This document shows, piece by piece, positions 7,266-14,483 of a DNA stretch of 14,483 nucleotides. The translations under genes and the position numbers were made by a program. The DNA is from Pollutimonas sp036675955 (GTDB taxonomy: Bacteria > Pseudomonadota > Gammaproteobacteria > Burkholderiales > Burkholderiaceae_B): NCBI GenBank assembly GCA_036675955.1, contig JAKFDW010000269.1, positions 1 through 14,483 on the forward strand, written 5' to 3'. The first letter of the stretch is position 1. The number at the start of each line of letters is the position of its first letter. Under the pieces are notes generated by a model. That model was not told the DNA's origin and made no database searches. It saw nothing but the letters and a program-made list of their open reading frames with translations.

Positions 7266-7667
7266 ATGGCAGCGCTCGACACCAACGTCCTGGTGCGCTG
7301 GATTGTTGATGACGACCCAAAGCAATGCGCCAGCGTGGCCCGTCTGCTTGGATCCGCAGCATCCCGGCACGAAAGGTTTTTTATCACCATCACAGTAATG
7401 CTCGAACTCGAGTGGGTGCTTCGTTCCCGCTATCGATTCGACAAGGCATTGGTAACAGCGGCTCTCGACGCATTGATGACTGCGGCGGAACTCGATTTTC
7501 AGAGCGAACCCGCACTCGAACAAGCACTCTGGTTCTTCAGGCAGGCGGGTTCACCGGATTTTGCGGACTGCCTGCACGTCGCCTTGGTCAGACAGGCTGG
7601 ACAAGAACCTCTTCTGACTTTCGACAGGCAAGCATCAAACCTGGCCGGGACCCCATTGCTCAATTGA
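7266..7667 (+). CDS. vapC: PIN-domain ribonuclease toxin (VapC type)
   Basis: This 133-residue protein has the PIN-domain acidic set: Asp5 in ALDTNVLVR, Glu47 in MLELEW, Asp98 and Asp101 in SPDFADCLHVA, and Asp120 in LTFD. These residues bind Mg or Mn for RNA cleavage, and VapC toxins usually cut tRNA or rRNA to stop growth. I chose the ATG three bases after the antitoxin stop because it gives the typical MxALDTN beginning. An in-frame TTG two codons earlier overlaps that stop and is less likely. All expected acidic residues are present and the length is normal, so the toxin appears intact. The RNA target cannot be predicted. Confidence 0.9.
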   Translation: MAALDTNVLVRWIVDDDPKQCASVARLLGSAASRHERFFITITVMLELEWVLRSRYRFDKALVTAALDALMTAAELDFQSEPALEQALWFFRQAGSPDFADCLHVALVRQAGQEPLLTFDRQASNLAGTPLLN

Positions 7668-7682
7668 GCTGGCGGTCCCGGC
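7644..7682. repeat. Strong inverted repeat over the toxin stop codon
   Basis: GCCGGGACC (7644-7652) pairs perfectly with GGTCCCGGC (7674-7682). The loop holds a second perfect palindrome, GCTCAATTGAGC (7658-7669), which includes the toxin stop codon. The nested stem is strong, but no T-run follows on either strand. It may be an RNA 3' end structure that slows decay or aids termination. Confidence 0.5.
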
Positions 7683-7738
7683 AATGCAGCCGTAGCTACC
7701 GAAACAAATCCCGCATACCTATTTCATCCTGAACGGCC

Positions 7739-7768
7739 TTGACGGGCTCCGGCCCTTGCGCCTACTAT
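7739..7768 (+). promoter_or_regulatory. Sigma-70-type promoter for the third receptor and iclR-like gene
   Basis: TTGACG (7739-7744) and TACTAT (7763-7768) are separated by 18 bases, close to consensus for both boxes. The predicted start near 7775 lies in the centre of the adjacent palindrome. The leader to the receptor ATG is then about 110 bases and contains the eight-base direct repeat GGGAGCGC at 7807-7814 and 7842-7849, whose parts can also form a short GAGCGC/GCGCTC stem. Confidence 0.65.
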
Positions 7769-7786
7769 ATTCCGTTAACGGAATAT
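7767..7786. promoter_or_regulatory. Perfect 20-bp palindrome, probable IclR-type operator
   Basis: The core TTCCGTTAACGGAA is extended to a perfect 20-base dyad with ATA on the left and TAT on the right. It overlaps the end of the -10 box and covers the predicted transcription start, so a bound dimer would block the promoter. The regulator encoded two genes downstream is of the IclR family, whose sites are often palindromes of about this size. The link between this protein and this site is inference. Confidence 0.7.
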
Positions 7787-7886
7787 CATTCCTAAATAGG
7801 AACAAAGGGAGCGCCCATAGTCCACCGCCTCTGAACGCGGGGGGAGCGCTCGAAGACTCGGCCAATCAACAGGAAGGAGACACGAC

Positions 7887-8873
7887 ATGTCAGGATCAAT
7901 TTTCAAAAGAAAACTGCAACCATACGCCCTTATCGCCGCATCAATAATGATGTCTTTAGCCCTTAGCTCGCACGCCGCCTATCCCGAACGGCCAGTCAAA
8001 ATAGTCGTGCCGTATAACGCCGGCGGCGGGACGGACGTGTTGACGCGTGCCGTGGCCAACGGCATGAGTGCGGTCCTGCATGAATCTGTCATTGTGGAAA
8101 ATCGGCCGGGCGCGAGCGGCATGATAGGCTCGGACGCCGTGGCGCGCGCCAAACCGGATGGCTACACACTGGTGATGACGGCGGCCGACACCCATACAAT
8201 CAATCCCCACGTTTATCCCAAGATCTCATATGATGCGCAGAAAGATTTCACGCCTGTAGCCCAGATCGGTTATCTGCCCTACGCCATGGTGGTCAGCACC
8301 AAGCTGGGAGCGAACAACATCAAGGAATTCATTGAACTGGCAAAGAAAGATCCGGGTAAGCTGACCTATGCGTCGTGGGGTGTCGGCAGTTCGAGTCACG
8401 TCGCCATGGAAATGCTCAACGTCAATCAAGGACTCGACATCCTGCACGTCCCCTTTACTGGTGCGGCGCCTGCCATGACGGCCCTCATGGCGGGGCAGGT
8501 CGACGCCTTGTTCGTGCCGCTCAGCCTGGCGAAACCCAATGCCGATGCCGGCAAAGTGAAAATGATGGGCCTGGGCGCGCCCAAGCGCTTTGGAGGGGCG
8601 CCAGACGTGCCCACCTTGAAGGAACAAGGAATCGACGTTGTTGCTGCTCCCTGGATCGGCATTCTGGCACCGGCTAAAACCCCTCAGCCAATAATCGATA
8701 CGCTTGCCGCGGCGGCACTGGAAGCTGTCAAGACGAAGGACGTGATCGACGCGTTGACGACAGGCGGGCTGGAAATCAACCCTCGCAACTCAAGCGACTT
8801 CGGCAATTTCCTGGTATCTGACTACAAACTCTGGGGCGATACAGTCAAAGCGGCTAACATCAGGGCTGAGTAA
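7887..8873 (+). CDS. Bug-family (TctC-like) periplasmic solute receptor, third copy
   Basis: This 328-residue receptor has a somewhat long signal peptide (basic FKRK, hydrophobic core, end at SHA, residues 28-30). The ligand loop PYNAGGGTD is at 42-50 and VENRPGASG is in the usual place, followed by KPDGYTL. The ribosome binding site AGGAAGGAGA is very strong. It belongs to a separate unit from the other two receptors, has its own promoter with an operator palindrome, and is followed six bases later by an IclR-type regulator. The ligand imported or sensed through this receptor, or its breakdown product, is a good candidate for the regulator's effector. No transporter membrane subunit or catabolic enzyme is in this two-gene unit. 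Confidence 0.93.
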   Translation: MSGSIFKRKLQPYALIAASIMMSLALSSHAAYPERPVKIVVPYNAGGGTDVLTRAVANGMSAVLHESVIVENRPGASGMIGSDAVARAKPDGYTLVMTAADTHTINPHVYPKISYDAQKDFTPVAQIGYLPYAMVVSTKLGANNIKEFIELAKKDPGKLTYASWGVGSSSHVAMEMLNVNQGLDILHVPFTGAAPAMTALMAGQVDALFVPLSLAKPNADAGKVKMMGLGAPKRFGGAPDVPTLKEQGIDVVAAPWIGILAPAKTPQPIIDTLAAAALEAVKTKDVIDALTTGGLEINPRNSSDFGNFLVSDYKLWGDTVKAANIRAE

Positions 8874-8879
8874 GGTTAA

Positions 8880-9707
8880 TTGGCACCACGGATCATGATA
8901 CAGAAAGACCTCAGCGTGAAAAGCGAAGAAACGACACGATCGCCGTTGCGCACCGTTCAAATTCTTCACCATTTGGCGCTGACGCCTACCGGTGTTTCGC
9001 TGGCCGACCTGAGTGTCCAGCTTGACCTTCCTAAAACAAGCCTGTTCCGGCTGCTCAAAAGCCTGGAGGCCGGCGACTACGTAATTGCGGACAAGGCTAT
9101 TTACCAGGTCGGCCCGGCCACCCTGAAACTGGGGGCGGCCATTATCCAGAATCGCGAGTTTCCCAATTGTGCGGTGCCGGTGATGCGGTCGATTTCCCAT
9201 CGCTGCGGCGAGACCATTATTCTGGGCACCTTGGCGGACAACCACATCGACGTCGTCTACGCTGAAGTCATCGATGCGACCAAGCCGCTCAGGTTCATAA
9301 GCAAAGCGGGCAGCACAAGTTCCTTGTATGGATCAGCCAGCGGTCAAATCATTCTGGCTCACATGCCGCCCAAGGAACTGGCCCATTACCTGAAAAAAGT
9401 GAAGCTGGTCAAATATGCGCCCGGCACGGTCGAGACGATCAGCGCCCTCGAGGAAAAGCTGGATGAAATCCGGAAGACCGGACTGTCGATCAGCCTCGAA
9501 GGACTCGTCGAAGGCGTTTTCTCGATTGCCGCGCCCGTTATCGACGCGAATGGGCGCGTAATAGCCGGCCTGTCAATTTCGGCCCCCAGCACGCGCGGGC
9601 TGAAACTCAAGGATAAACTCCAGACGCTGGTGCTCGAAGGCGGCTCGGAGATATCCCGAATGCTGGGCTACAAAGGAGCCTATCCCTTTATTGTCAAGGC
9701 TTCCTAG
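8880..9707 (+). CDS. IclR-family transcriptional regulator
   Basis: This protein of up to 275 residues has an N-terminal winged helix-turn-helix (recognition region about 38-62, VSLADLSVQLDLPKTSLFRLL). An IclR effector-binding domain spans about 90-265, with the family segments SLYGSASGQIILAHM at 149-162 and GVFSIAAPV at 212-220. Two starts are possible. The TTG at 8880 has AAGG four bases before it, next to the receptor stop; the ATG at 8895 gives a protein five residues shorter but has almost no ribosome binding site. Neither affects the domain. It is co-transcribed with the third receptor and probably represses its own operon through the palindrome at 7767-7786. It might also act on the catabolic cluster, but no copy of the palindrome was seen there. 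Confidence 0.92.
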   Translation: MAPRIMIQKDLSVKSEETTRSPLRTVQILHHLALTPTGVSLADLSVQLDLPKTSLFRLLKSLEAGDYVIADKAIYQVGPATLKLGAAIIQNREFPNCAVPVMRSISHRCGETIILGTLADNHIDVVYAEVIDATKPLRFISKAGSTSSLYGSASGQIILAHMPPKELAHYLKKVKLVKYAPGTVETISALEEKLDEIRKTGLSISLEGLVEGVFSIAAPVIDANGRVIAGLSISAPSTRGLKLKDKLQTLVLEGGSEISRMLGYKGAYPFIVKAS

Positions 9708-9733
9708 CGGCCCAATTAAAACCGCCGTTATAG

Positions 9734-12700
9734 TCAGAAACGCCAAGTCACCGAAAGGCTGCCGGATACCGAGCGATGGCCCGCGCGGAAAAACTGGCTG
9801 GACACATCCGCACCCAGAACGAGGTCTTCTTCGCGCTGATAACGCAGACCAATCCTGGCGCCCAGCGCATCGCGCCCCGCGACTTGGTTGCTGCTGCTGA
9901 ATCCAGCGTCGCGATAGCCCACAAAATGGGCATCTTGCACCAGCTTATTGTCCAATAGCTCGCGGTCCCAGGTCACCTGCATGCTGGCCTTGAGCGTTGA
10001 AGTGCCTTGCTGTGTCAGATCCAGGCTGCCGCTCAAGCCGATGCTCGAACGCAAGGAGTTGAAATCCTCCGATGCCAGCTTCAGGCGGGTGGCGTCCGGG
10101 CCGGACTCCGACAGCCCTGGGCGCGATATCGCGGTGTAGTCCAGCGTCGCCACCGGCCCGATGCTGAGGGCTCTGCTCACCGCCCAGCGGTAGCCCGCTC
10201 CGGCCATCAGAGTACCGTTGAAGCCGGTCCAATCGGATTCGTTTTTCGCGGCATAGTCGCCGACGCGGATGTGGCGATCCATTTTGCCATCTTCGACGCC
10301 AACGCGGCCCTGCCCAAACATATACAGGCCCCTGGCCGAATCGGGCTCATAACGCGCCTGCAGGCCTATGCTGAACGCCGTCGATTTCCCCTCGGCGTCG
10401 TAAGGCGATTGGATCTTTACCGATTGGCCGCTGACGGCGCCGTGCATGCCCAGGATCAGGTCGCGATTGCCGGCGCTGCGCTTCTCGGCACCGAACACGA
10501 CCCCATAGCTCGAAGCGTCGTAGGGCACCATGGAGCCCCGGCGGTCCTGCCAGGTACCGCTGCCGAAGGGGATGGCGAAACCGGTCCACTCATCGGTCAC
10601 GGTACCGGTGGTGTTCACGTTTCGGCGCGCACTGACTACGTCGCCGATCTGCTGCTCGCGGGAGAGCGAACTGGCAACCATGGCGCTATAGGCGGCCGGA
10701 GAAAGCTGCGCGAGTGCATTGGCGATGTCGCTGCCGTCCGGGGACGAGAAGTCCAGTCCTTGGTACAAGGGCTGTACGTCGTTGCGCGCGCTCGACAGGA
10801 GTTGATCCAGCATGCGCCCGGTGCGCACGGTGTTGTCGTCGCTTGCATACTGGCTGTAGGCATTTGCTGAACGGGTCGCCGTCACCGTGTAATCATTGCC
10901 ATCACGCTGCGTGACCTGAAACCTGAGTGTCGGCGAACTGATTTCGGCGCGGATATCATCAAAAGCGCCGGCTGTAGCGTCAGCCTGCAGCAGCTCGTTG
11001 AAATCCAGGCTCCATCCGGGAGCATACCAGTCGCTGACCGGAGCCAGCGCCAGCGCGCCGCCCAGTTGGGCCTGGCCGGTCACCGCCAGGATGTCGTGGC
11101 CGCCGGCGCCGTCGATCTCCATCAAGAGCTTTCCGTCGGGCCCTTGCTGAAAATTGCCGTCGACGGTGATGGTGCCCAGCGAGTTGCCGGGCGCGAGCGT
11201 GCCGTTATTGACGAACGCCTGGCTTGCATCGATTGTGTAGCGGCTGTTGCCTCCTACGACCGCGCCCTTGTCTACCGTCATGCTGTATATGTCGTGCTCG
11301 CCATTGAGCGAGGTGTAGCCCCCCTGCGCGGTCAACGCCAGGTTACCGCCCTGAATATCGCCCTCGTGCCTGAAGAAGAACTGATCATCGGCTTTGCCTG
11401 TCGCCACGCCAGTGTCATCCGGCAATTGGCCAAAGCTGAGCCGGGTCAGGCGCGGATTGCCCTCGCCGTCATCTTCGCCGTACTCGGAAACAATGTCGCC
11501 CTGGACACGCGCGCCGCGCATGATATTGATGCGCTCGACCAGCGCGTTGCGTGAAATATAGATGGCTGCAGTGCTGCCTGCCAGTTGCCCGGTCAAATCG
11601 AACTGGTTGACCAGTGCGCCGTTCAGCTCATCCGGCAATGGCGTCAACGGATCGCCACCTTCCCGGAAAATATAAGAACCGCGATATTGGCCAAAGGGCT
11701 CCCTGTCACCCATAAGGTTGTTACCAAAGTCGAAGCTTGCTGCAATGCCGCCCGGTCCCAGTGCCTGCACATCTCCGCGCTGGACCAAATTGTGATCCTT
11801 GCCGTAAGCGAACATGACGCCCCGCCCATTGACGCCTTGGGCATGGACGCGGGTGCCGGGATCAACCACCACGGTGTTGGCCTGGCCGTCCACGCGTATG
11901 CCCGCAGCGCCGGCGCCTTGGGTCAGCAGATCGGCCTGTTGGTATAGCGTGTTGCGGCTGCCGTAAATATGCAGTCCCAAGCCAAGGGTGGCGGTATTGT
12001 ATCCGGGCACGTAAGCCGTGCCCTGTGCGTTGCGTTTCGAATAGCCGTGATTATTGAATATCGTCTGTCCATCGCCGTACACCGAATAGCCATAGAAATT
12101 GCGCCGATCGATCGTGTAGCCCATGTCCTGCAGGACGGCCAGCTCCGCCTCCATGAAAGTCGTATAGTTCCGGTACGACTGATGGCTCATCAGGCTGTTC
12201 TTGAGCTCCAGGTGGCTCATGTAATTATTGTCCAGGTCCTCGCCCGACTCGCCCAGCATCCGGACCGGCACCCCGGGCATGGCCCCGGCCAGTACCTCTT
12301 CAATATGAGCGCCGGTGAGGTAGCCCTGGTCTTTGCGGACATCAAAGGCGTCTGGATCTGCCGCATTGGTGCATTCGGAACAAATCACCAACTGCCCGGG
12401 ACGCCCCGGATTGCCGTTATCATCGCGCAATAATTGCGAGTAGCTGCCGAGACTGGACCCAAAGATGGGCCGCTCCTCGTCATCGTCGACGGCCTCTATC
12501 GAGCTGGCTATGCCCAGTCCGTGCGCGAGCTCGTGGAAGGCAACCGAGTAGACGTCGATCTCCCCTTCGGGCCTAGGCAGTTGGGAAGGCAGATAATCCA
12601 GATCGTCAAAATCCAGCCTTCCCATGACAAAGAAGGCATGGGCGCCGAAATCGAGCGGACCCGGATCCTTGCCCTGCAAGGCAGCCTGGATTGTCGTCAC

Positions 12701-13057
12701 ACTGGCGGCACCGTCGACCAGATGGCCAGCGTCGCCCGCGGCGTTTTCGTCTTCGAACGTCCCAACATTGATCACCACGGGAAGCTGGCCCGGCGTCGGC
12801 GTGATCAGTTCGGCCCAATACTGGATCGCAGCCTCGATTTTGTCTTTTTGGTTGGCGTTCAGTGTCCAGGTGGACGAGGCTGGAGGTTCGTCCGGCCCGT
12901 CGCCCGGCATGAACGGCCCCTCACCCATGTCGAAGAAGCGCACGTCGAAGACAACGTTGCCTTCGGGGCCGAAAACGGTTCGATTTTCTATCGCCAGAGC
13001 GGCATTGCTGATAAGGGCGGTGGTGATTGCTGCGGTAAAAACGCGTATCTTTTTCAT
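9734..13057 (-). CDS. Autotransporter with an N-terminal zinc-metalloprotease-like passenger domain
   Basis: This 1107-residue type V secreted protein has a signal peptide ending at ALA (20-22). Residues about 60-320 form a protease-like domain. HELAHGLG at 175-182 gives zinc ligands His175 and His179 with Glu176 as base. About 100 residues later, His282 (MSHLEL) and Met290 (SLMSH) resemble the distant third histidine and Met-turn of leishmanolysin-like metzincins. The only cysteines are Cys226 and Cys229. Residues about 325-730 look like a beta-helical stalk, with the autotransporter segment NNGTLAPGNSLGTI at 617-630. The C-terminal beta-barrel runs from about 822 and ends in the terminal Trp-Arg-Phe typical of outer-membrane barrels. 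No ribosome binding site is evident, but an in-frame TGA two codons upstream fixes this as the earliest ATG. The autotransporter call is certain; protease activity is a prediction. Confidence 0.92.
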   Translation of the reverse strand: MKKIRVFTAAITTALISNAALAIENRTVFGPEGNVVFDVRFFDMGEGPFMPGDGPDEPPASSTWTLNANQKDKIEAAIQYWAELITPTPGQLPVVINVGTFEDENAAGDAGHLVDGAASVTTIQAALQGKDPGPLDFGAHAFFVMGRLDFDDLDYLPSQLPRPEGEIDVYSVAFHELAHGLGIASSIEAVDDDEERPIFGSSLGSYSQLLRDDNGNPGRPGQLVICSECTNAADPDAFDVRKDQGYLTGAHIEEVLAGAMPGVPVRMLGESGEDLDNNYMSHLELKNSLMSHQSYRNYTTFMEAELAVLQDMGYTIDRRNFYGYSVYGDGQTIFNNHGYSKRNAQGTAYVPGYNTATLGLGLHIYGSRNTLYQQADLLTQGAGAAGIRVDGQANTVVVDPGTRVHAQGVNGRGVMFAYGKDHNLVQRGDVQALGPGGIAASFDFGNNLMGDREPFGQYRGSYIFREGGDPLTPLPDELNGALVNQFDLTGQLAGSTAAIYISRNALVERINIMRGARVQGDIVSEYGEDDGEGNPRLTRLSFGQLPDDTGVATGKADDQFFFRHEGDIQGGNLALTAQGGYTSLNGEHDIYSMTVDKGAVVGGNSRYTIDASQAFVNNGTLAPGNSLGTITVDGNFQQGPDGKLLMEIDGAGGHDILAVTGQAQLGGALALAPVSDWYAPGWSLDFNELLQADATAGAFDDIRAEISSPTLRFQVTQRDGNDYTVTATRSANAYSQYASDDNTVRTGRMLDQLLSSARNDVQPLYQGLDFSSPDGSDIANALAQLSPAAYSAMVASSLSREQQIGDVVSARRNVNTTGTVTDEWTGFAIPFGSGTWQDRRGSMVPYDASSYGVVFGAEKRSAGNRDLILGMHGAVSGQSVKIQSPYDAEGKSTAFSIGLQARYEPDSARGLYMFGQGRVGVEDGKMDRHIRVGDYAAKNESDWTGFNGTLMAGAGYRWAVSRALSIGPVATLDYTAISRPGLSESGPDATRLKLASEDFNSLRSSIGLSGSLDLTQQGTSTLKASMQVTWDRELLDNKLVQDAHFVGYRDAGFSSSNQVAGRDALGARIGLRYQREEDLVLGADVSSQFFRAGHRSVSGSLSVTWRF

Positions 13058-13166
13058 GGGTCAGGAAGCAGACGAGGCCGGCCGTGTAACGATTTCGTTT
13101 TGAAAGTAAAGAAATATACCGGAATCAACGAAACCGAACTGGCGGAATTGCCCTTCCTTCGCCCCC

Positions 13167-14057
13167 TTAATCGGTCAATACAGCCGCGTCGGCATTCCAG
13201 TCGCGCCGCCGCGAGAAACGCTGAAGCTCGCGCTCCACGTCGATGCCGAAGTGCGCCAACTTCTTCGCCAGCGCATTGGCGTTCTTATGCAGAGTTTCAT
13301 CGTCGGGCAATGCCGCTCGGCTGGCAATGATTACCCGGTTCCCGGCCCGCAAGTTGAAAAAATCGCCGAATACGGCGGCGTAAGTGGCCGACTCCCGCTC
13401 ATACATGGTGGACCTCGTAAAGGTATTGGCCACCAGCACGCCGTCTGGCGAAAGAATGGCGCGCACATGCTGGAAAAATTCGCGGGTGAGCAGATGGGCC
13501 GGAATGTAATCGACGTCGAATGCATCCAGCATCACCATATCGTACGTCCTGCCTTCCCGCCGGGCGCGTTCAATAAAGGCGCGACCATCTTCCAGAAACA
13601 CGCGCTGACGCGGCCCTTGCTTGTACCCGAAGTAGCTTTCCGCCACGCGCAAGACGGCCGGGTCGATCTCCACGGTGTCGATAACCGCCTTGGGAAGTAT
13701 CTGCTCCAGAGCCATCGGTATGGTGGCGCCGCCCAGGCCCACTATCAAAATCTTGCGCGGATCAGGCTTCACGAAAAGCGCACTGGTCATCATGCGCGTG
13801 TAGTCGAACACCATTTTTTCGGGCTCGCTCAGGTCGAAGCAGGTTTGGCGCCCATGGCCCTCGATCTGGCTGAAGTTCATGCACCGCTGACCATATTCTT
13901 CGATGACCAGAACCGGCGCGATTTCCGACGGTTCGGTGTGGACCAGCCGCGGAGCCGGCGATCCGGATAGCGAATAGCTGACCAGTACCGCGGAGCAGGC
14001 GGCCAGCGCCAGCGCGAGCAAGGCGGTCCATCTGAAACGACGGGGATCAAGTTTCAT
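13167..14057 (-). CDS. Membrane-anchored spermidine-synthase-like (SAM-binding fold) protein
   Basis: This 296-residue protein has a Rossmann SAM/dcSAM-binding domain of the spermidine synthase superfamily: VGLGGAT at 106-112, the acidic ribose ligand in VEIDP at 129-133, EDGRAF at 156-161, and LDAFD at 177-181 where aminopropyltransferases carry their catalytic aspartate. Before this comes a basic N-terminus (RRFR) and a hydrophobic stretch (11-31) containing a good lipobox, LAAC with Cys21. Either a lipoprotein or a single anchor would place the domain in the periplasm, and the only other two cysteines, Cys60 and Cys73, could form a disulfide. The ribosome binding site AGGAGA is close to the ATG. 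The autotransporter gene follows after 109 bases on the same strand. True polyamine synthesis is doubtful because the canonical GGGDGG loop is changed; the function is not known. Confidence 0.82.
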   Translation of the reverse strand: MKLDPRRFRWTALLALALAACSAVLVSYSLSGSPAPRLVHTEPSEIAPVLVIEEYGQRCMNFSQIEGHGRQTCFDLSEPEKMVFDYTRMMTSALFVKPDPRKILIVGLGGATIPMALEQILPKAVIDTVEIDPAVLRVAESYFGYKQGPRQRVFLEDGRAFIERARREGRTYDMVMLDAFDVDYIPAHLLTREFFQHVRAILSPDGVLVANTFTRSTMYERESATYAAVFGDFFNLRAGNRVIIASRAALPDDETLHKNANALAKKLAHFGIDVERELQRFSRRRDWNADAAVLTD

Positions 14058-14225
14058 GAGGTCTCCTCAGCACCCGAACATACCCTCTAAGACATGATCA
14101 TAGGAATGAAAATTGTGACTAAACTCGTTGTCTGCTCCGCGCCATTGCCGCCCGGTTGCAGATTCCGATAACGATAGAATCAGGTCGCACTACTCACCTG
14201 AGCAATGAAACGTGGGAACCACCCA

Positions 14226-14483
14226 ATGCACTTGTATGAAGATCCAGCATTTTTTGTGCTGCTTACACAGAGCTATTGTCGCCTCCTCGGGCAATCGTTA
14301 GTGCCGGAAGGCATGAGCCGTCTTGCCGCGGCCCAATGGCTATATGAAGACGCGCCGTTCGGCATCCTTGCCCATACGGCGGATGCGGATCCGGTGTTCA
14401 TGTACGGCAACAAGGCTGCGCAAAAATGCTTCGACTATACCTGGCAGGAACTGATCCGCCTGCCCTCGCGCTTGTCGGCCGAG
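14226..14483 (+). CDS. MEKHLA/PAS-like domain protein, N-terminal part, cut by the window edge
   Basis: Eighty-six codons are visible without a stop before the window ends. The sequence starts HLYEDPAFFVLLTQSYCRLL and continues with a PAS-like stretch (PFGILAHTADADPVFMYGNKAAQKCFDY, about residues 46-73), which matches the MEKHLA domain of small bacterial proteins of unknown function. MEKHLA is related to PAS folds and probably binds a small ligand. The chosen ATG has a weak GGGA eight bases upstream. An in-frame ATG seven codons earlier (14205) has an even poorer site but cannot be excluded. It is divergent from the spermidine-synthase-like gene. Confidence 0.75.
   Translation, partial: MHLYEDPAFFVLLTQSYCRLLGQSLVPEGMSRLAAAQWLYEDAPFGILAHTADADPVFMYGNKAAQKCFDYTWQELIRLPSRLSAE

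Noticed and set aside
7756..7947. Possible 63-residue small protein before the third receptor
   Set aside because: It begins upstream of the predicted transcription start, overlaps the -10 box and operator, and runs into the receptor gene out of frame.
9707..9725. GCGG/CCGC hairpin between the convergent IclR and autotransporter genes as a terminator
   Set aside because: A four-base stem with an eleven-base loop and no T-run is too weak to call.
10007..10870. Long plus-strand open frame opposite the autotransporter barrel
   Set aside because: It is a high-GC antisense frame with biased composition and no domain pattern; the minus-strand barrel is clearly the real gene.
12434..13330. Long plus-strand open frame opposite the autotransporter N-terminus and its upstream gap
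   Set aside because: It overlaps the protease domain and the end of the next gene with no recognisable motif or ribosome binding site.

Overview
The window looks like part of a beta-proteobacterial chromosome of the Alcaligenaceae type (Bordetella, Achromobacter or Pusillimonas-like). I infer this from the GC-rich coding sequence and from three separate Bug-type periplasmic solute receptors, a family greatly expanded in that group. A classical autotransporter and a VapBC-type module are also present. No RNA gene, insertion sequence or CRISPR array was seen.

Left part (1-6950): a divergent catabolic cluster. On the minus strand, a short-chain dehydrogenase, a MaoC-type enoyl-CoA hydratase and the first seven codons of a third gene form a tightly packed operon. 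On the plus strand, a zinc-ribbon/OB-fold DUF35 protein, a thiolase-superfamily protein without either thiolase cysteine, a Bug receptor and a two-subunit PcaIJ-like CoA-transferase are joined by overlaps or very short gaps, and a second Bug receptor follows 57 bp later. Together these could bind an organic acid in the periplasm, activate it by CoA transfer, hydrate the acyl chain, and then oxidise it or cleave a C-C bond. The MaoC + DUF35 + cysteine-less thiolase set resembles the steroid side-chain hydratase/retro-aldolase systems (ChsH/Ltp2), so an aldolase-type cleavage is a reasonable hypothesis. The substrate cannot be read from the sequence.

Middle part (6951-9707): a small AbrB-type antitoxin/PIN toxin pair has its own promoter and an inverted-repeat operator. 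After it comes a third Bug receptor followed six bases later by an IclR-family regulator. Their promoter carries a perfect 20-bp palindrome overlapping the -10 box, the expected arrangement for an autoregulated IclR repressor.

Right part (9734-14483): a large minus-strand autotransporter has a passenger that begins with a zinc-metalloprotease-like domain (HELAHGLG, then a distant SH...LM Met-turn-like segment). Upstream of it is a spermidine-synthase-fold protein with an N-terminal membrane anchor or lipobox. The window ends inside a plus-strand MEKHLA/PAS-like protein.

The features most worth following up are the metalloprotease autotransporter, the cysteine-less thiolase/DUF35 pair in its operon, the apparently exported spermidine-synthase-like protein, and the IclR operator.
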